A stretch of 64,000 nucleotides of DNA from an uncultured Acinetobacter sp. (lineage in GTDB: Bacteria; Pseudomonadota; Gammaproteobacteria; Pseudomonadales; Moraxellaceae): positions 1 through 64,000 of the forward strand of contig NZ_CANQTS010000012.1 of assembly GCF_947626835.1 (NCBI RefSeq), written 5' to 3'. The position numbers and the translations under genes were made by a program. The notes under the pieces are model-generated. The model saw only the letters and a program-made list of their open reading frames with translations, did not search any database and was not told the origin of the DNA. The stretch's first letter is position 1. Every line of letters starts with the position of its first letter. Shown piece by piece: positions 8,511-17,048 of the stretch.

Positions 8511-9569
8511 TTAATTTGAAGATTTTAATTGAGAAACACGATGACTATCGAGCAAACGACTCTCGACCAGTTTTTGTGCTTTTGGGGTCATTTTCCACAA
8601 TAAGCGTTGTCGCTCGTCACGGGTTTGTGGACAAATCCATTCATTGCGACGCATTTGCGCTTTAATACTATGCAATGCGCGGATATTAATTTGCGCGCGT
8701 GCCACCGCATGTACCCGTGGCATCTGTAAACGGGCTTGATCAATTGCGGTATCGTTTAGGTAATCATTTAACCGTTTATTGAAATATTCTTCTGGCATGG
8801 CACGCAAAAAGGTATCGCTTAAAGTCAGTAACAATTGTGCCCAACTGATTTTTTTAATGAGTTTAAGTTCCTTAAAGTTACCATCTTGATAGGCATGAAT
8901 GCGATATTCAAACTCAAAATCATCATGCATGGCCACTTTTTGAATATTCAGCACAGGGTCAGCTTCACGTTTGCCTTGATCAACTTCAAGTTGCGTCAGT
9001 TGATGTTTAAGCTTTTCAATTTCATCCAGTAGCTTTTGCGTACCTTCTGGTCGCACCCAACCTTGTGCCGGATAACGCTCAAGCATTTGTGGCATTTGGC
9101 GGCGCAATACCAACTCTAAATCACGCAGGCTGCGGTAGTAAAATATATGCTCATTTTCATTGCACACTTGCTGACGAAATTCATAAAATTTTTGTTGTGA
9201 TTCAATTTTCTCATCTGCCAGAGCCGCTGCACGGCTTTCTGGTGCTTCATGCACAATCACAAGAATAGGTTTTTGCTTACTTTTGGCATACAAATATTCA
9301 AGATGTAAGTAGCTGACTCCCGAAACTGACAACTCACCATATTGACTGCCTAATATTAAAATCAGGTAATCACTTTCATCAATCTGACGACGCGCAAAAG
9401 CAGTCGTGACAGGCGTACGTTGTGCTAAGCCCCACGAGAAAAATCCCATGCCAATCAATGTTTGGCTTAACGTCATACGCTCAGGTAGCATATCAAGCCC
9501 TGATGTTGCAATAAACACCTGATAACGTTTGTCCTGCATCCCCATTCCCCAAGTCATTTGTGTCTTCAT
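8511..9569 (-). CDS. DUF4062 domain protein (TIR-like fold at N-terminus)
   Basis: 352 residues. The N-terminal 110 residues (RYQVFIATSGLDMLPERMTL..., YLILILGSQYGEL..., YLHLEYLYAKSKQKPILV) match DUF4062, a Rossmann/TIR-like domain found in signalling and some defence proteins. A short coiled coil follows at about 165-185, then a basic C-terminal region resembling no family I know. Four in-frame ATGs near the start (9569, 9557, 9545, 9539) leave the start uncertain. The gap to murI is ten bases, so it is expected to be expressed with housekeeping genes. Confidence 0.75.
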   Translation of the reverse strand: MKTQMTWGMGMQDKRYQVFIATSGLDMLPERMTLSQTLIGMGFFSWGLAQRTPVTTAFARRQIDESDYLILILGSQYGELSVSGVSYLHLEYLYAKSKQKPILVIVHEAPESRAAALADEKIESQQKFYEFRQQVCNENEHIFYYRSLRDLELVLRRQMPQMLERYPAQGWVRPEGTQKLLDEIEKLKHQLTQLEVDQGKREADPVLNIQKVAMHDDFEFEYRIHAYQDGNFKELKLIKKISWAQLLLTLSDTFLRAMPEEYFNKRLNDYLNDTAIDQARLQMPRVHAVARAQINIRALHSIKAQMRRNEWICPQTRDERQRLLWKMTPKAQKLVESRLLDSHRVSQLKSSN

Positions 9570-9579
9570 CCCAAAGTGC

Positions 9580-10446
9580 TTAATTTAAGTTAGCAATCGT
9601 CCATGACATTTGTGTTGTAATTAAATGATTTAAAATTGGTTTTAACGTGACTGCATTACCACCACTGACATAGCAATCAATTTGGCTGGTTGTCTCTTGC
9701 CTTTGAGCACATAGCAAGCCATGTTTAATTAAGATTCTTGCCGTTTGCCGTGCCACAGCCAAACCTGAGTCCACCAAGGTCAATTGTGCTGGAAACAGAT
9801 GTTCAATTGCAGGTTTTAAAAATGGATAATGCGTACAACCTAACACCAAGTGATCTACCCCTTGCTCAATCAGTGGTGCTAAGAGTTTGTGTAATGTATC
9901 TAAACATGCTGCGCTCATCTGCTGGCCGGCCTCAACAAAAGGCACTAGGTCCAGACACGTTACTGCCACAACATCTACCCTAGCAGGTTCTGCAAAACGT
10001 GCGATAACATCTTTAATCAATTTACCGCGGAAGGTTGCAGGCGTGGCTAAAACTGCTACTTTTTTAGTTTTAGTATTTAAAACAGCAGGTTTTAAAGCCG
10101 GTACTAAACCAATAATCGGAAAGTTATCACCATAGTGATCACGTAAGTAATCTAAACTAAATGCCGATGCCGTATTACACGCCACCACCGCCACTTTACA
10201 GCCTTGTCGATACAACCATTCAATCGCATGTGCGGTGAGTTCACGAATCTCTTGATCAGAGCGTGGCCCATAAGGCACATGTGCAGTATCAGCAAAATAT
10301 ACAATGCGCTCATGCGGCAGGTAATGGGCAATCTCAAGTGCCACCGATAACCCACCTATACCTGAATCAAAGATGCCAATGGGCGCATCAGCTTGTGCTT
10401 TGGGCATAGGATCGATTAAATCAGGTAAAGGATAGCGCGTGCTCAT
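9580..10446 (-). CDS. murI: Glutamate racemase
   Basis: 288 residues. It makes D-glutamate for peptidoglycan. The catalytic cysteines are in VACNTASA (about residue 90) and LGCTHYPF (about residue 200), and the start of the fold is GIFDSGIGGLSVA. It has a short N-terminal extension of about 20 residues. It is second in the leftward DUF1285-murI-DUF4062-hemH-gloC run. Confidence 0.97.
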   Translation of the reverse strand: MSTRYPLPDLIDPMPKAQADAPIGIFDSGIGGLSVALEIAHYLPHERIVYFADTAHVPYGPRSDQEIRELTAHAIEWLYRQGCKVAVVACNTASAFSLDYLRDHYGDNFPIIGLVPALKPAVLNTKTKKVAVLATPATFRGKLIKDVIARFAEPARVDVVAVTCLDLVPFVEAGQQMSAACLDTLHKLLAPLIEQGVDHLVLGCTHYPFLKPAIEHLFPAQLTLVDSGLAVARQTARILIKHGLLCAQRQETTSQIDCYVSGGNAVTLKPILNHLITTQMSWTIANLN

Positions 10447-10486
10447 AGCCAGTAAAGTGCGAAAAAGAATCTGACAAGCTTAACTC

Positions 10487-11098
10487 TCAGCTTTGTAATT
10501 GCAAGTAAAAATCACCACTTTGTAGCTGTAAAATTGTTGTGCCTTGATCAGTTTCCAGCAGCTGCCCCATCTCAATGAGATGGAAAAATGCTGCACGCTC
10601 AATTAAAGCGTTAATCCCATAACGTACATGTACATAAGGACGCATTTGCCCTTGATAGTCACGCATAAAGATTGAATGTGCCTCATCAACAATCACCACA
10701 TCATCATGATCTGTCATCAACTGAATATAAGACTTGCCTTCAATTTCAACTTGCGCTGCTGATTGAATCAATAAAGGCTCATCTTCGACCTCAATTTCAA
10801 TCATCTCCACCGGCGTTTTTAAATAAAATTTTTGATCCTGTTTCCAAAGTACACTGGCAAATAAATCGGTTAAGGCTTTACGCTGAATCAATTGCCCTTC
10901 ATGCCACCATTCGCCATTGGCCAACACCTTTAAATCCATCTTGCCACAGTGTTGTGGATTCCACTGCGCTAAAGGTGGTATGGCTTTTTTGTGACCCACC
11001 TGTGCACTTTTTAAGTATTGTGCTATTGAGTTTAAGTTTTTATTATCAAGACTTGCTGAATTTTGCGTCGGATGATCAGCATTATTTTGATTTTGCAT
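10487..11098 (-). CDS. DUF1285 domain protein
   Basis: 203 residues from ATG 11098, which begins MQNQNNADHP. A longer frame to 11179 adds residues without support. The segment LAQWNPQHCGKMDLKVLANGEWWHEG and the following RKALTDLF...VLWKQDQKFYLKTPVE are typical of the DUF1285 family, whose function is unknown. The first 50 residues are polar and probably disordered. It heads the cluster that includes murI. Confidence 0.85.
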   Translation of the reverse strand: MQNQNNADHPTQNSASLDNKNLNSIAQYLKSAQVGHKKAIPPLAQWNPQHCGKMDLKVLANGEWWHEGQLIQRKALTDLFASVLWKQDQKFYLKTPVEMIEIEVEDEPLLIQSAAQVEIEGKSYIQLMTDHDDVVIVDEAHSIFMRDYQGQMRPYVHVRYGINALIERAAFFHLIEMGQLLETDQGTTILQLQSGDFYLQLQS

Positions 11099-11283
11099 AG
11101 TTAAATACCCGTCAGACGTAAAAATAAAAGGAGTCTGCCGATTGGCTAGAACTCGGTTTAAAACTATACTAACCCACAATCAAGGTGTGATGCCAAATCA
11201 TGCTGCGGTATTCAGAGCACTCATGGCAGCGCCGATTTTAAAAATCATCGGTTGCCACCCTTAAATAATATGAGGAGTCCTAC

Positions 11284-12996
11284 ATGGAACACATCGAACG
11301 TGAATCGATGGAGTTTGACGTTGTTATCGTTGGTGCAGGCCCTGCCGGCCTTTCTGCTGCGATTAAAATTCGTCAACTTGCAATTGAAAATAACCTAAAC
11401 GATTTGTCCGTTTGTGTCGTGGAAAAGGGCTCCGAAGTCGGTGCACACATTTTATCTGGCGCGGTGTTAGAACCACGTGCTATGAATGAATTGTTCCCAG
11501 ATTGGAAAGAACAAGGCGCACCATTAAACGTGCCGGTGACAGAAGATAAAACCTACTTCTTAATGTCAGACACAGATGCCAAAGAAGTGCCGCATTGGAT
11601 GGTGCCAAAAACCATGCACAATGATGGCAACTATGTCATCTCACTCGGTAACGTGGTCCGTTGGTTAAATACCAAAGCTGAAGAACTCGAAGTGTCTGTG
11701 TTCCCAGGCTTTGCTGCTTCTGAAATTTTGTATCATGCTGATGGTACAGTCAAAGGTATTCAAACCAGCGACATGGGCATTGGTAAAGATGGCGAACCTA
11801 CGCATAACTTTATGCCGGGTTATGAGCTGCATGCCAAATACACATTATTTGCTGAAGGCTGCCGTGGTCATTTAGGTAAACGCTTAATTTCTCAATTTAA
11901 TCTTGATCAAGATGCCGACCCTCAACATTACGGCATTGGTATTAAAGAACTATGGGAAATTGACCCTGCCAAGCATAAAGCTGGTACGGTGATGCACGGC
12001 GCAGGTTGGCCTTTAACTGAAACTGGTTCGTCAGGCGGTTGGTGGTTATACCACGCAGAAAACAACCAAGTGACCTTGGGTATGATTGTGGATTTGTCTT
12101 ATCGAAACCCACACATGTATCCATTCATGGAAATGCAGCGTTGGAAAACTCATCCTTTAATTAAGCAAGTATTAGAAGGCGGTAAACGCATTTCTTATGG
12201 CGCACGTGCTGTAGTCAAAGGCGGTTTTAACGCGCTACCAAAATTCACCTTCCCAGGTGGTTGCCTGATTGGTGATGACGCAGGTTTCTTAAACTTTGCC
12301 AAAATCAAAGGCTCACACACAGCCATGAAATCGGGCATGTTATGTGGTGAAGCGGTATTTGAAGCCATTGCAGCCGGCGTAGAAAAAGGTGGTGATTTAG
12401 CCATTGCCCGTGTCACTGAAGGCGATGACGTATTTATTAAAGAAGTCACAGCCTACACCGACAAGTTTAACAACAGTTGGCTCAAAGAAGAGTTATACAA
12501 CGCGCGTAACTTTGGCCCTGCCATGCATAAATTTGGTACCTTTGGTGGCGGTGCCTTTAACTTTATCGACCAAAATGTCTTTAAAGTGCCATTTACCTTA
12601 CATGACTTAGTACCTGACTTTAGTGCTTTAAAAACAGTCGATGCAGTCAACTTTAAGCCCAACTATCCAAAACCAGATGGCAAGCTGACCTTTGACCGTT
12701 TGTCTTCTGTGTTTGTATCCAATACGGTACATGAAGAGAATCAGCCGGCGCATTTAAAACTGACCGATGCTTCAATTCCAGTGAACGTTAACTTACCAAA
12801 ATGGGATGAGCCTGCTCAGCGTTACTGCCCTGCGGGTGTTTATGAAATCATGGACAATGATGATGGTTCTAAGCGTTTCCAAATTAACGCGGCCAACTGT
12901 GTGCATTGTAAGACTTGTGATATCAAAGACCCATCACAAAACATTACTTGGGTAACCCCTGAGGGTGGCGGTGGTCCTAATTACCCTAACATGTAA
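11284..12996 (+). CDS. Electron transfer flavoprotein-ubiquinone oxidoreductase
   Basis: 570 residues. Membrane-associated enzyme moving electrons from ETF (fatty- and amino-acid oxidation) to ubiquinone. The FAD fold is VVIVGAGPAGLSAA near residue 12. The C-terminal iron-sulfur motif is YCPAG...NCVHCKTCDIKDP, giving four Cys for a 4Fe-4S cluster. GAGGAG precedes ATG 11284. The etfAB genes are not in this window. It is transcribed alone and ends before a strong terminator. Confidence 0.96.
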   Translation: MEHIERESMEFDVVIVGAGPAGLSAAIKIRQLAIENNLNDLSVCVVEKGSEVGAHILSGAVLEPRAMNELFPDWKEQGAPLNVPVTEDKTYFLMSDTDAKEVPHWMVPKTMHNDGNYVISLGNVVRWLNTKAEELEVSVFPGFAASEILYHADGTVKGIQTSDMGIGKDGEPTHNFMPGYELHAKYTLFAEGCRGHLGKRLISQFNLDQDADPQHYGIGIKELWEIDPAKHKAGTVMHGAGWPLTETGSSGGWWLYHAENNQVTLGMIVDLSYRNPHMYPFMEMQRWKTHPLIKQVLEGGKRISYGARAVVKGGFNALPKFTFPGGCLIGDDAGFLNFAKIKGSHTAMKSGMLCGEAVFEAIAAGVEKGGDLAIARVTEGDDVFIKEVTAYTDKFNNSWLKEELYNARNFGPAMHKFGTFGGGAFNFIDQNVFKVPFTLHDLVPDFSALKTVDAVNFKPNYPKPDGKLTFDRLSSVFVSNTVHEENQPAHLKLTDASIPVNVNLPKWDEPAQRYCPAGVYEIMDNDDGSKRFQINAANCVHCKTCDIKDPSQNITWVTPEGGGGPNYPNM

Positions 12997-13084
12997 TGTT
13001 AGTGTAACCTTGCCAAGCATTGCTTCTCATACCCGAATATGTAATGTGCCATAAGAACAAGCCTGTCTTTTTCTTAAAGCATAA

Positions 13085-13114
13085 AAAATCCCTGCCATGT
13101 GCAGGGATTTTTTG
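13085..13114. terminator. Bidirectional terminator between ETF-QO and tusA
   Basis: An 11-bp perfect stem (AAAATCCCTGC and GCAGGGATTTT) with loop CATGT and A/T runs on both sides. It serves two converging genes. Confidence 0.93.
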
Positions 13115-13116
13115 AT

Positions 13117-13368
13117 TTAGCCTTTTTGTACTAAATAATGAAATTCTTTATTGCCTTGTTCATCCAGACATTCTTCTTGTAACAACAATTCATGCCCTAA
13201 ATGCATACAAAATTTAGGAATATCCCATGAGGTTGAGTTGTCGGTGGCAAAGACTTCAACCACATCACCAGATTTGGATTTACGAATCGCTTGATGCAAC
13301 ATCATCACCGGTTCAGGACAACGTAAACCACGGGTATTAAGTTGAATACTTGGAACAATATCGGCCAT
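13117..13368 (-). CDS. tusA: Sulfur-carrier protein TusA family
   Basis: 83 residues from ATG 13368 (MADIVPS), which fits the family better than the upstream ATG at 13395. The active Cys is residue 17 in LRCPEPVMML, the hallmark CPxP motif. TusA relays sulfur for tRNA 2-thiouridine and molybdenum cofactor pathways. Partner tus genes are not nearby. Confidence 0.9.
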   Translation of the reverse strand: MADIVPSIQLNTRGLRCPEPVMMLHQAIRKSKSGDVVEVFATDNSTSWDIPKFCMHLGHELLLQEECLDEQGNKEFHYLVQKG

Positions 13369-13524
13369 GACCACGCTCAGAATAAAAAACCGCAATTATT
13401 TTAACATATCTTCAGCAAAGTTAAATTCTGCCCAAGCTCAGGCATGTTTATCCATAGACAAGTGCTGTTTCTGCGGTATGATTCAAACTATGTTTTTTGA
13501 TATTAAGAGTCTTTAGGAAAGATC

Positions 13525-14364
13525 ATGCACGAGGAATCAGGCCCATCGTGGGGTATGCGCGGTTTACGCAAATGGTTAGGTACCGCGCCAGAAACCCGCG
13601 ATGAATTGCTAAAATTAGTACAAGATTCACGTCGATTTTTAGAACCCGACACAGTGGCTATGTTAGAAGGTGTACTTGACCTTCCGGCTACTAAAATTCG
13701 TGAAGTCATGACCCAACGTCCGGCGATGGTCAGTTTACAAGAAGATGATCAGTTAATTGATATCTTGCCGGTCTTGGTTGAGTCTGCACATTCACGTTTT
13801 CCGGTGTTTTCGGTAGAACAGCCCGACAATGTGGTGGGGATTTTATTGGCCAAAGATTTATTGCCGTTTTTATTAAATCCCGGTCAAAGTATTCATGTAC
13901 ATGCCCTCATGCGTCAGCCTTTATTTGTGCCCGAAAGCGCACGTTCAGATCAAGTGCTACGCATGCTAAAAAACACCCAAACGCATATTGCCATTGTGGT
14001 GGATGAATATGGCTCAACCGCAGGTTTAGTCACCTTAGAAGATATCTTAGAAGAAATTGTGGGTGAAATTGAAGACGAACACGATACAGCCGATGCCGAA
14101 TCTGATTATATTGTTCCCGATCAAGACCCACAAACTACCAATACATGGTTAGTGCAAGCCCTAACCCCGATTGAATACTTTAACAATATGCTCAACACAA
14201 ATTTCCCTGACGATGAAGTGGAAACCATGGGCGGTTTATTGCTGCAAGAGATTGGCTTGGTCAGTGATTTACAAGGTCAAACCGTAACCATTGACCATTG
14301 GCAGTTCACTATTTTAAAAGCCGATGCGCGTAGCATTCAATTGATTCAGGCTGTGCGTCAATGA
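13525..14364 (+). CDS. corC: CorC/HlyC-family CBS-domain protein (Mg/Co efflux related)
   Basis: 279 residues, no membrane segments, as for the short CorC form. Two CBS domains span about residues 55-180 (REVMTQRPAMVSL..., IVVDEYGSTAGLVTLEDILEEIVGEI), then the C-terminal transporter-associated domain. In Enterobacteria corC (ybeX) is also directly before lnt, and the four-base ATGA overlap with lnt keeps them in one transcript. Confidence 0.93.
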   Translation: MHEESGPSWGMRGLRKWLGTAPETRDELLKLVQDSRRFLEPDTVAMLEGVLDLPATKIREVMTQRPAMVSLQEDDQLIDILPVLVESAHSRFPVFSVEQPDNVVGILLAKDLLPFLLNPGQSIHVHALMRQPLFVPESARSDQVLRMLKNTQTHIAIVVDEYGSTAGLVTLEDILEEIVGEIEDEHDTADAESDYIVPDQDPQTTNTWLVQALTPIEYFNNMLNTNFPDDEVETMGGLLLQEIGLVSDLQGQTVTIDHWQFTILKADARSIQLIQAVRQ

Positions 14365-15920
14365 GAGCGTACTTCAACAAATTAGCCCGTGATGTAGAGC
14401 AAAAAAAAGCTTTGCCACTGATTTATCCCTTACTCTTAGCACTCATCGCAGGCGCAATTTTTAGTTTTAGCTTGGCGCCCTTTGAACAGTGGTATCTTGC
14501 CCTGCTCTCACCGGCTTTACTGTATGCAGCGCTGCATAAACGCTCGCCTGTGCATGCTTTTGCCATTGGCTTAAGTTATGGCATTGGTTTATGGTTTGTG
14601 GGTGCGTTTTGGCTGTATACCTCAATTCATGTGTATGGTGATACCGCAGCGCCACTTGCTATTTTAATGATTGCCGTAATGGCTGTGCTCATGGGATTAT
14701 TTAGCGCGTTTCAGGCATGGAGTTATCGTCGCTTTTTCCCTGAAACACCGCTGACCTTTGCGCCATTGTGGGTATTGTTTGAATGGGCAAAAACTTGGGT
14801 ATTTACCGGTTTCCCATGGTTGTTTGCAGGTTATGCCTTTACTGGTTATTTCTTAGATGGCTATGCACCTTTGTTTGGGGTGTTTGGCGTGTCATTTGTG
14901 GTGATTATCTTAGCCTGTGCTCTGGTCGAGTTATGCCGCAAACGCTTGATTTGGCTAGTGCCATCAGCAGTTTTACTCATTGGTGCATGGGCAGCCAGTC
15001 AGATTGAATTTGTGAAACAAAAAGCAACTGCGCCGCTTTCGGTGTCTTTGATTCAAGGCAATATTCCTCAAGATTTAAAATGGCTGACCGAATATCAAGG
15101 CAAAACCTTGAGTATTTATGCAGATTTAACCCGTAGCGAATGGGGACGCGATTTAATTGTCTGGCCTGAATCATCGATCCCGATGTTCCAAACTGACATT
15201 CAGCCATTTTTAGCGGCTATGCAACAGCAAGCACAAAATACAGGCAGTGCATGGGTCACCGGTATTCCGTATTGGGATTTGGCCGAATCGCAACGTGAAC
15301 AGCATCCCATGTTCTATAACAGTATTATGGCCAGTGGTACACAAGCTGAAGGCATTTATAAAAAGCAACGCTTAGTGCCTTTTGGTGAATATATTCCACT
15401 GTCAGGACTGTTAAGTTGGGTATTGCCGGCCTTACAAAATGACCCATCAATGAGTGGCTTTAGTCGTGGTGCCAGTGATCAAACACCACTTAAGGTTCAT
15501 CAGCATCACTTAGGCGCAGCAATTTGTTATGAAGTGGCTTATCCGAATTTAACCCGTCGTAATGCCAGTCAAAGTGATTTCTTGGTGACCGTATCTAATG
15601 ATGCATGGTTTACCGGTACAGCAGGACCGTTACAACATTTGCAAATGGTACAAATGCGTGCCAAAGAAAATGGTCGTTGGTTTATTCGTGCCACCAATAC
15701 CGGCGTAACCGCTATTATTAATCATCATGGGGAAATCGTAAAACGTGCCCCAATGGATCAAGCTGTGGTATTACGTGGTGAGTTGCCTGCGATGCAAGGA
15801 CAGACCTTATATACGCGTTTAAGTGATTGGCCAATTATTGTGGTGTCACTGTTATTACTGTTGTTGGGTTGGTTCTTCCGACCAAAGAAAGTTGATGTGT
15901 CATTTAAATCACGTCGTTAA
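14361..15920 (+). CDS. lnt: Apolipoprotein N-acyltransferase
   Basis: 519 residues. It adds the third acyl chain to lipoproteins in the inner membrane. Several membrane segments fill the first 215 residues, then a nitrilase domain. The catalytic triad is Glu270 (WPESS), Lys335 (KKQRLVPFGEY) and Cys389 (AICYE), close to the E. coli positions. A final membrane segment follows near residue 495. The start overlaps the corC stop. Confidence 0.97.
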   Translation: MRAYFNKLARDVEQKKALPLIYPLLLALIAGAIFSFSLAPFEQWYLALLSPALLYAALHKRSPVHAFAIGLSYGIGLWFVGAFWLYTSIHVYGDTAAPLAILMIAVMAVLMGLFSAFQAWSYRRFFPETPLTFAPLWVLFEWAKTWVFTGFPWLFAGYAFTGYFLDGYAPLFGVFGVSFVVIILACALVELCRKRLIWLVPSAVLLIGAWAASQIEFVKQKATAPLSVSLIQGNIPQDLKWLTEYQGKTLSIYADLTRSEWGRDLIVWPESSIPMFQTDIQPFLAAMQQQAQNTGSAWVTGIPYWDLAESQREQHPMFYNSIMASGTQAEGIYKKQRLVPFGEYIPLSGLLSWVLPALQNDPSMSGFSRGASDQTPLKVHQHHLGAAICYEVAYPNLTRRNASQSDFLVTVSNDAWFTGTAGPLQHLQMVQMRAKENGRWFIRATNTGVTAIINHHGEIVKRAPMDQAVVLRGELPAMQGQTLYTRLSDWPIIVVSLLLLLLGWFFRPKKVDVSFKSRR

Positions 15921-15925
15921 CTACC

Positions 15926-15956
15926 AAAAACCGAGGTTCATGCCTCGGTTTTTTTT
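15926..15956 (+). terminator. Terminator after lnt
   Basis: An 11-bp stem (A5-CCGAGG and CCTCGG-T5) with loop TTCATG and a T8 run. It overlaps the stop codon of the opposite-strand gene at 15955 and can also end that transcript. Confidence 0.93.
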
Positions 15957-16290
15957 ACAGCTGACAACTTAAATACGACAACATACTGGCAAGCGATAGC
16001 ATCGGTACATAACGATACAGCTGTATTACACGCTGCTCAAGCACCGTCATCTCTTGCTGCTGTAATTTGGCAAGCGTGGCCTGTAAAGCAAAGTAAAAAC
16101 TTAATAGCGTGACGGCACTAAATAAACTAATGGCAAAAAACCCCACCATAATTTGACTACTACCTTCGGTGGCTTGCCAGCCATTTAAAAACATTTGACT
16201 CATCGGCAATAAGCTCAGTACCAACAGCACCGATTTCAACATAGACCAATGGAATTGGTTGATTTCATCCGACAAAATTAACGCTTTCAT
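15955..16290 (-). CDS. Small membrane protein, unknown function, possibly iron-regulated
   Basis: 111 residues from ATG 16290, which has an excellent AAGGAGGA ribosome site. The alternative start at 16308 has none. Two or three hydrophobic segments (about 18-38, 45-70, and 93-110) suggest an inner-membrane protein. The family is not recognised. Upstream, at 16401-16419, there is a Fur-box-like sequence overlapping a TATAAT, so the gene may respond to iron. Confidence 0.72.
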   Translation of the reverse strand: MKALILSDEINQFHWSMLKSVLLVLSLLPMSQMFLNGWQATEGSSQIMVGFFAISLFSAVTLLSFYFALQATLAKLQQQEMTVLEQRVIQLYRYVPMLSLASMLSYLSCQL

Positions 16291-16400
16291 TCCATCCTCC
16301 TTCGTCAAAAACGTTGCGATGAGGACATTATGCGAGTTTGTTTTTTAAATAAAAAGCCTATTTGTCTACATATTTTTCGATTATTGTAATCATTAAATAT

Positions 16401-16419
16401 GGGAATAATTCTTATTATA
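16401..16419 (-). promoter_or_regulatory. Possible Fur box over a -10 element
   Basis: The 19 bases GGGAATAATTCTTATTATA match the classic Fur consensus at 13 of 19 positions by hand count. On the minus strand they begin with TATAAT, a perfect -10, about 110 bases upstream of the gene starting at 16290. The -35 is poor. A second sequence at 16562-16574 (AATGATTCTCAAT) matches the Fur core at 11 of 13. Confidence 0.45.
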
Positions 16420-16493
16420 AGTCGCATCTATCAATTATTATTTTAATTTATATAAATCATTAACTTAATATAATTTATGGTATTAAGATGTAT

Positions 16494-16538
16494 TATCACT
16501 TCAGTCTAGATTGACACAATCGATGCACTGAAGTGATA
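16494..16538. repeat. 12-bp perfect inverted repeat with 21-base spacer
   Basis: TATCACTTCAGT (16494-16505) and ACTGAAGTGATA (16527-16538) are perfect inverted copies. The element lies 36 bases past the gspG stop, in the gap before the small membrane protein gene. It lacks a clear U tract in either direction, so an operator or an mRNA-stabilising hairpin is as likely as a terminator. Confidence 0.7.
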
Positions 16539-16573
16539 TATTCAATCTATTAAAATTTTAGAATGATTCTCAA

Positions 16574-17044
16574 TTAAGGCTGATAGTAAATATCGGCATC
16601 TGTGCCTTCACCACCTTCTTGACCATCGGCACCAAATGAGTATAAATCAAAGGCACGACCTTCACTGCCCGGCGCGATATATTGTAGGTCATTGTCCCAA
16701 CTGTCTTTTGGATAACCACCTTTTACATAGCCGCCTGGCATCCAATTTTTGGCTGACTCAGGCTGCGTGACCAATGCTTCTAAACCACCATCTTGCATGC
16801 TTGGATAACGACTGTTGTCTAACTTATATTGATCCAATGCACCTGCCACGCCTTTTAAGGTAATAGCGGTGGTATCCACTTTGGCTTTTTCACCACGTCC
16901 CATTACATTGGGTACGATTAAGGCAGCTAACACGCCTAAAATTACAATCACCACCATCACTTCAATCAGGGTAAAACCCGCGGCACGTTTTAGACGTGGC
17001 ATGTTATATTTTGCTGTATTCATGTTCATCTCGTTCATACACAT
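16574..17044 (-). CDS. gspG: Type II secretion major pseudopilin GspG
   Basis: Up to 156 residues. The prepilin peptidase site is AAG|FTLIEVMVV (cleavage before Phe), then a hydrophobic helix and a C-terminal domain with the family calcium-site region (GQEGGEGTDADI). The first ATG at 17044 lies four bases after gspF. Later in-frame ATGs (17038, 17032, 17026) could be used instead. GspG forms the body of the T2SS pseudopilus. Confidence 0.95.
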   Translation of the reverse strand: MCMNEMNMNTAKYNMPRLKRAAGFTLIEVMVVIVILGVLAALIVPNVMGRGEKAKVDTTAITLKGVAGALDQYKLDNSRYPSMQDGGLEALVTQPESAKNWMPGGYVKGGYPKDSWDNDLQYIAPGSEGRAFDLYSFGADGQEGGEGTDADIYYQP

Positions 17045-17048
17045 TTTA

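Noticed and set aside
8511..9569. Complete defence system built on DUF4062
   Set aside because: Neighbours are murI and hemH, with no nuclease, effector or integrase near, so a defence call lacks support.
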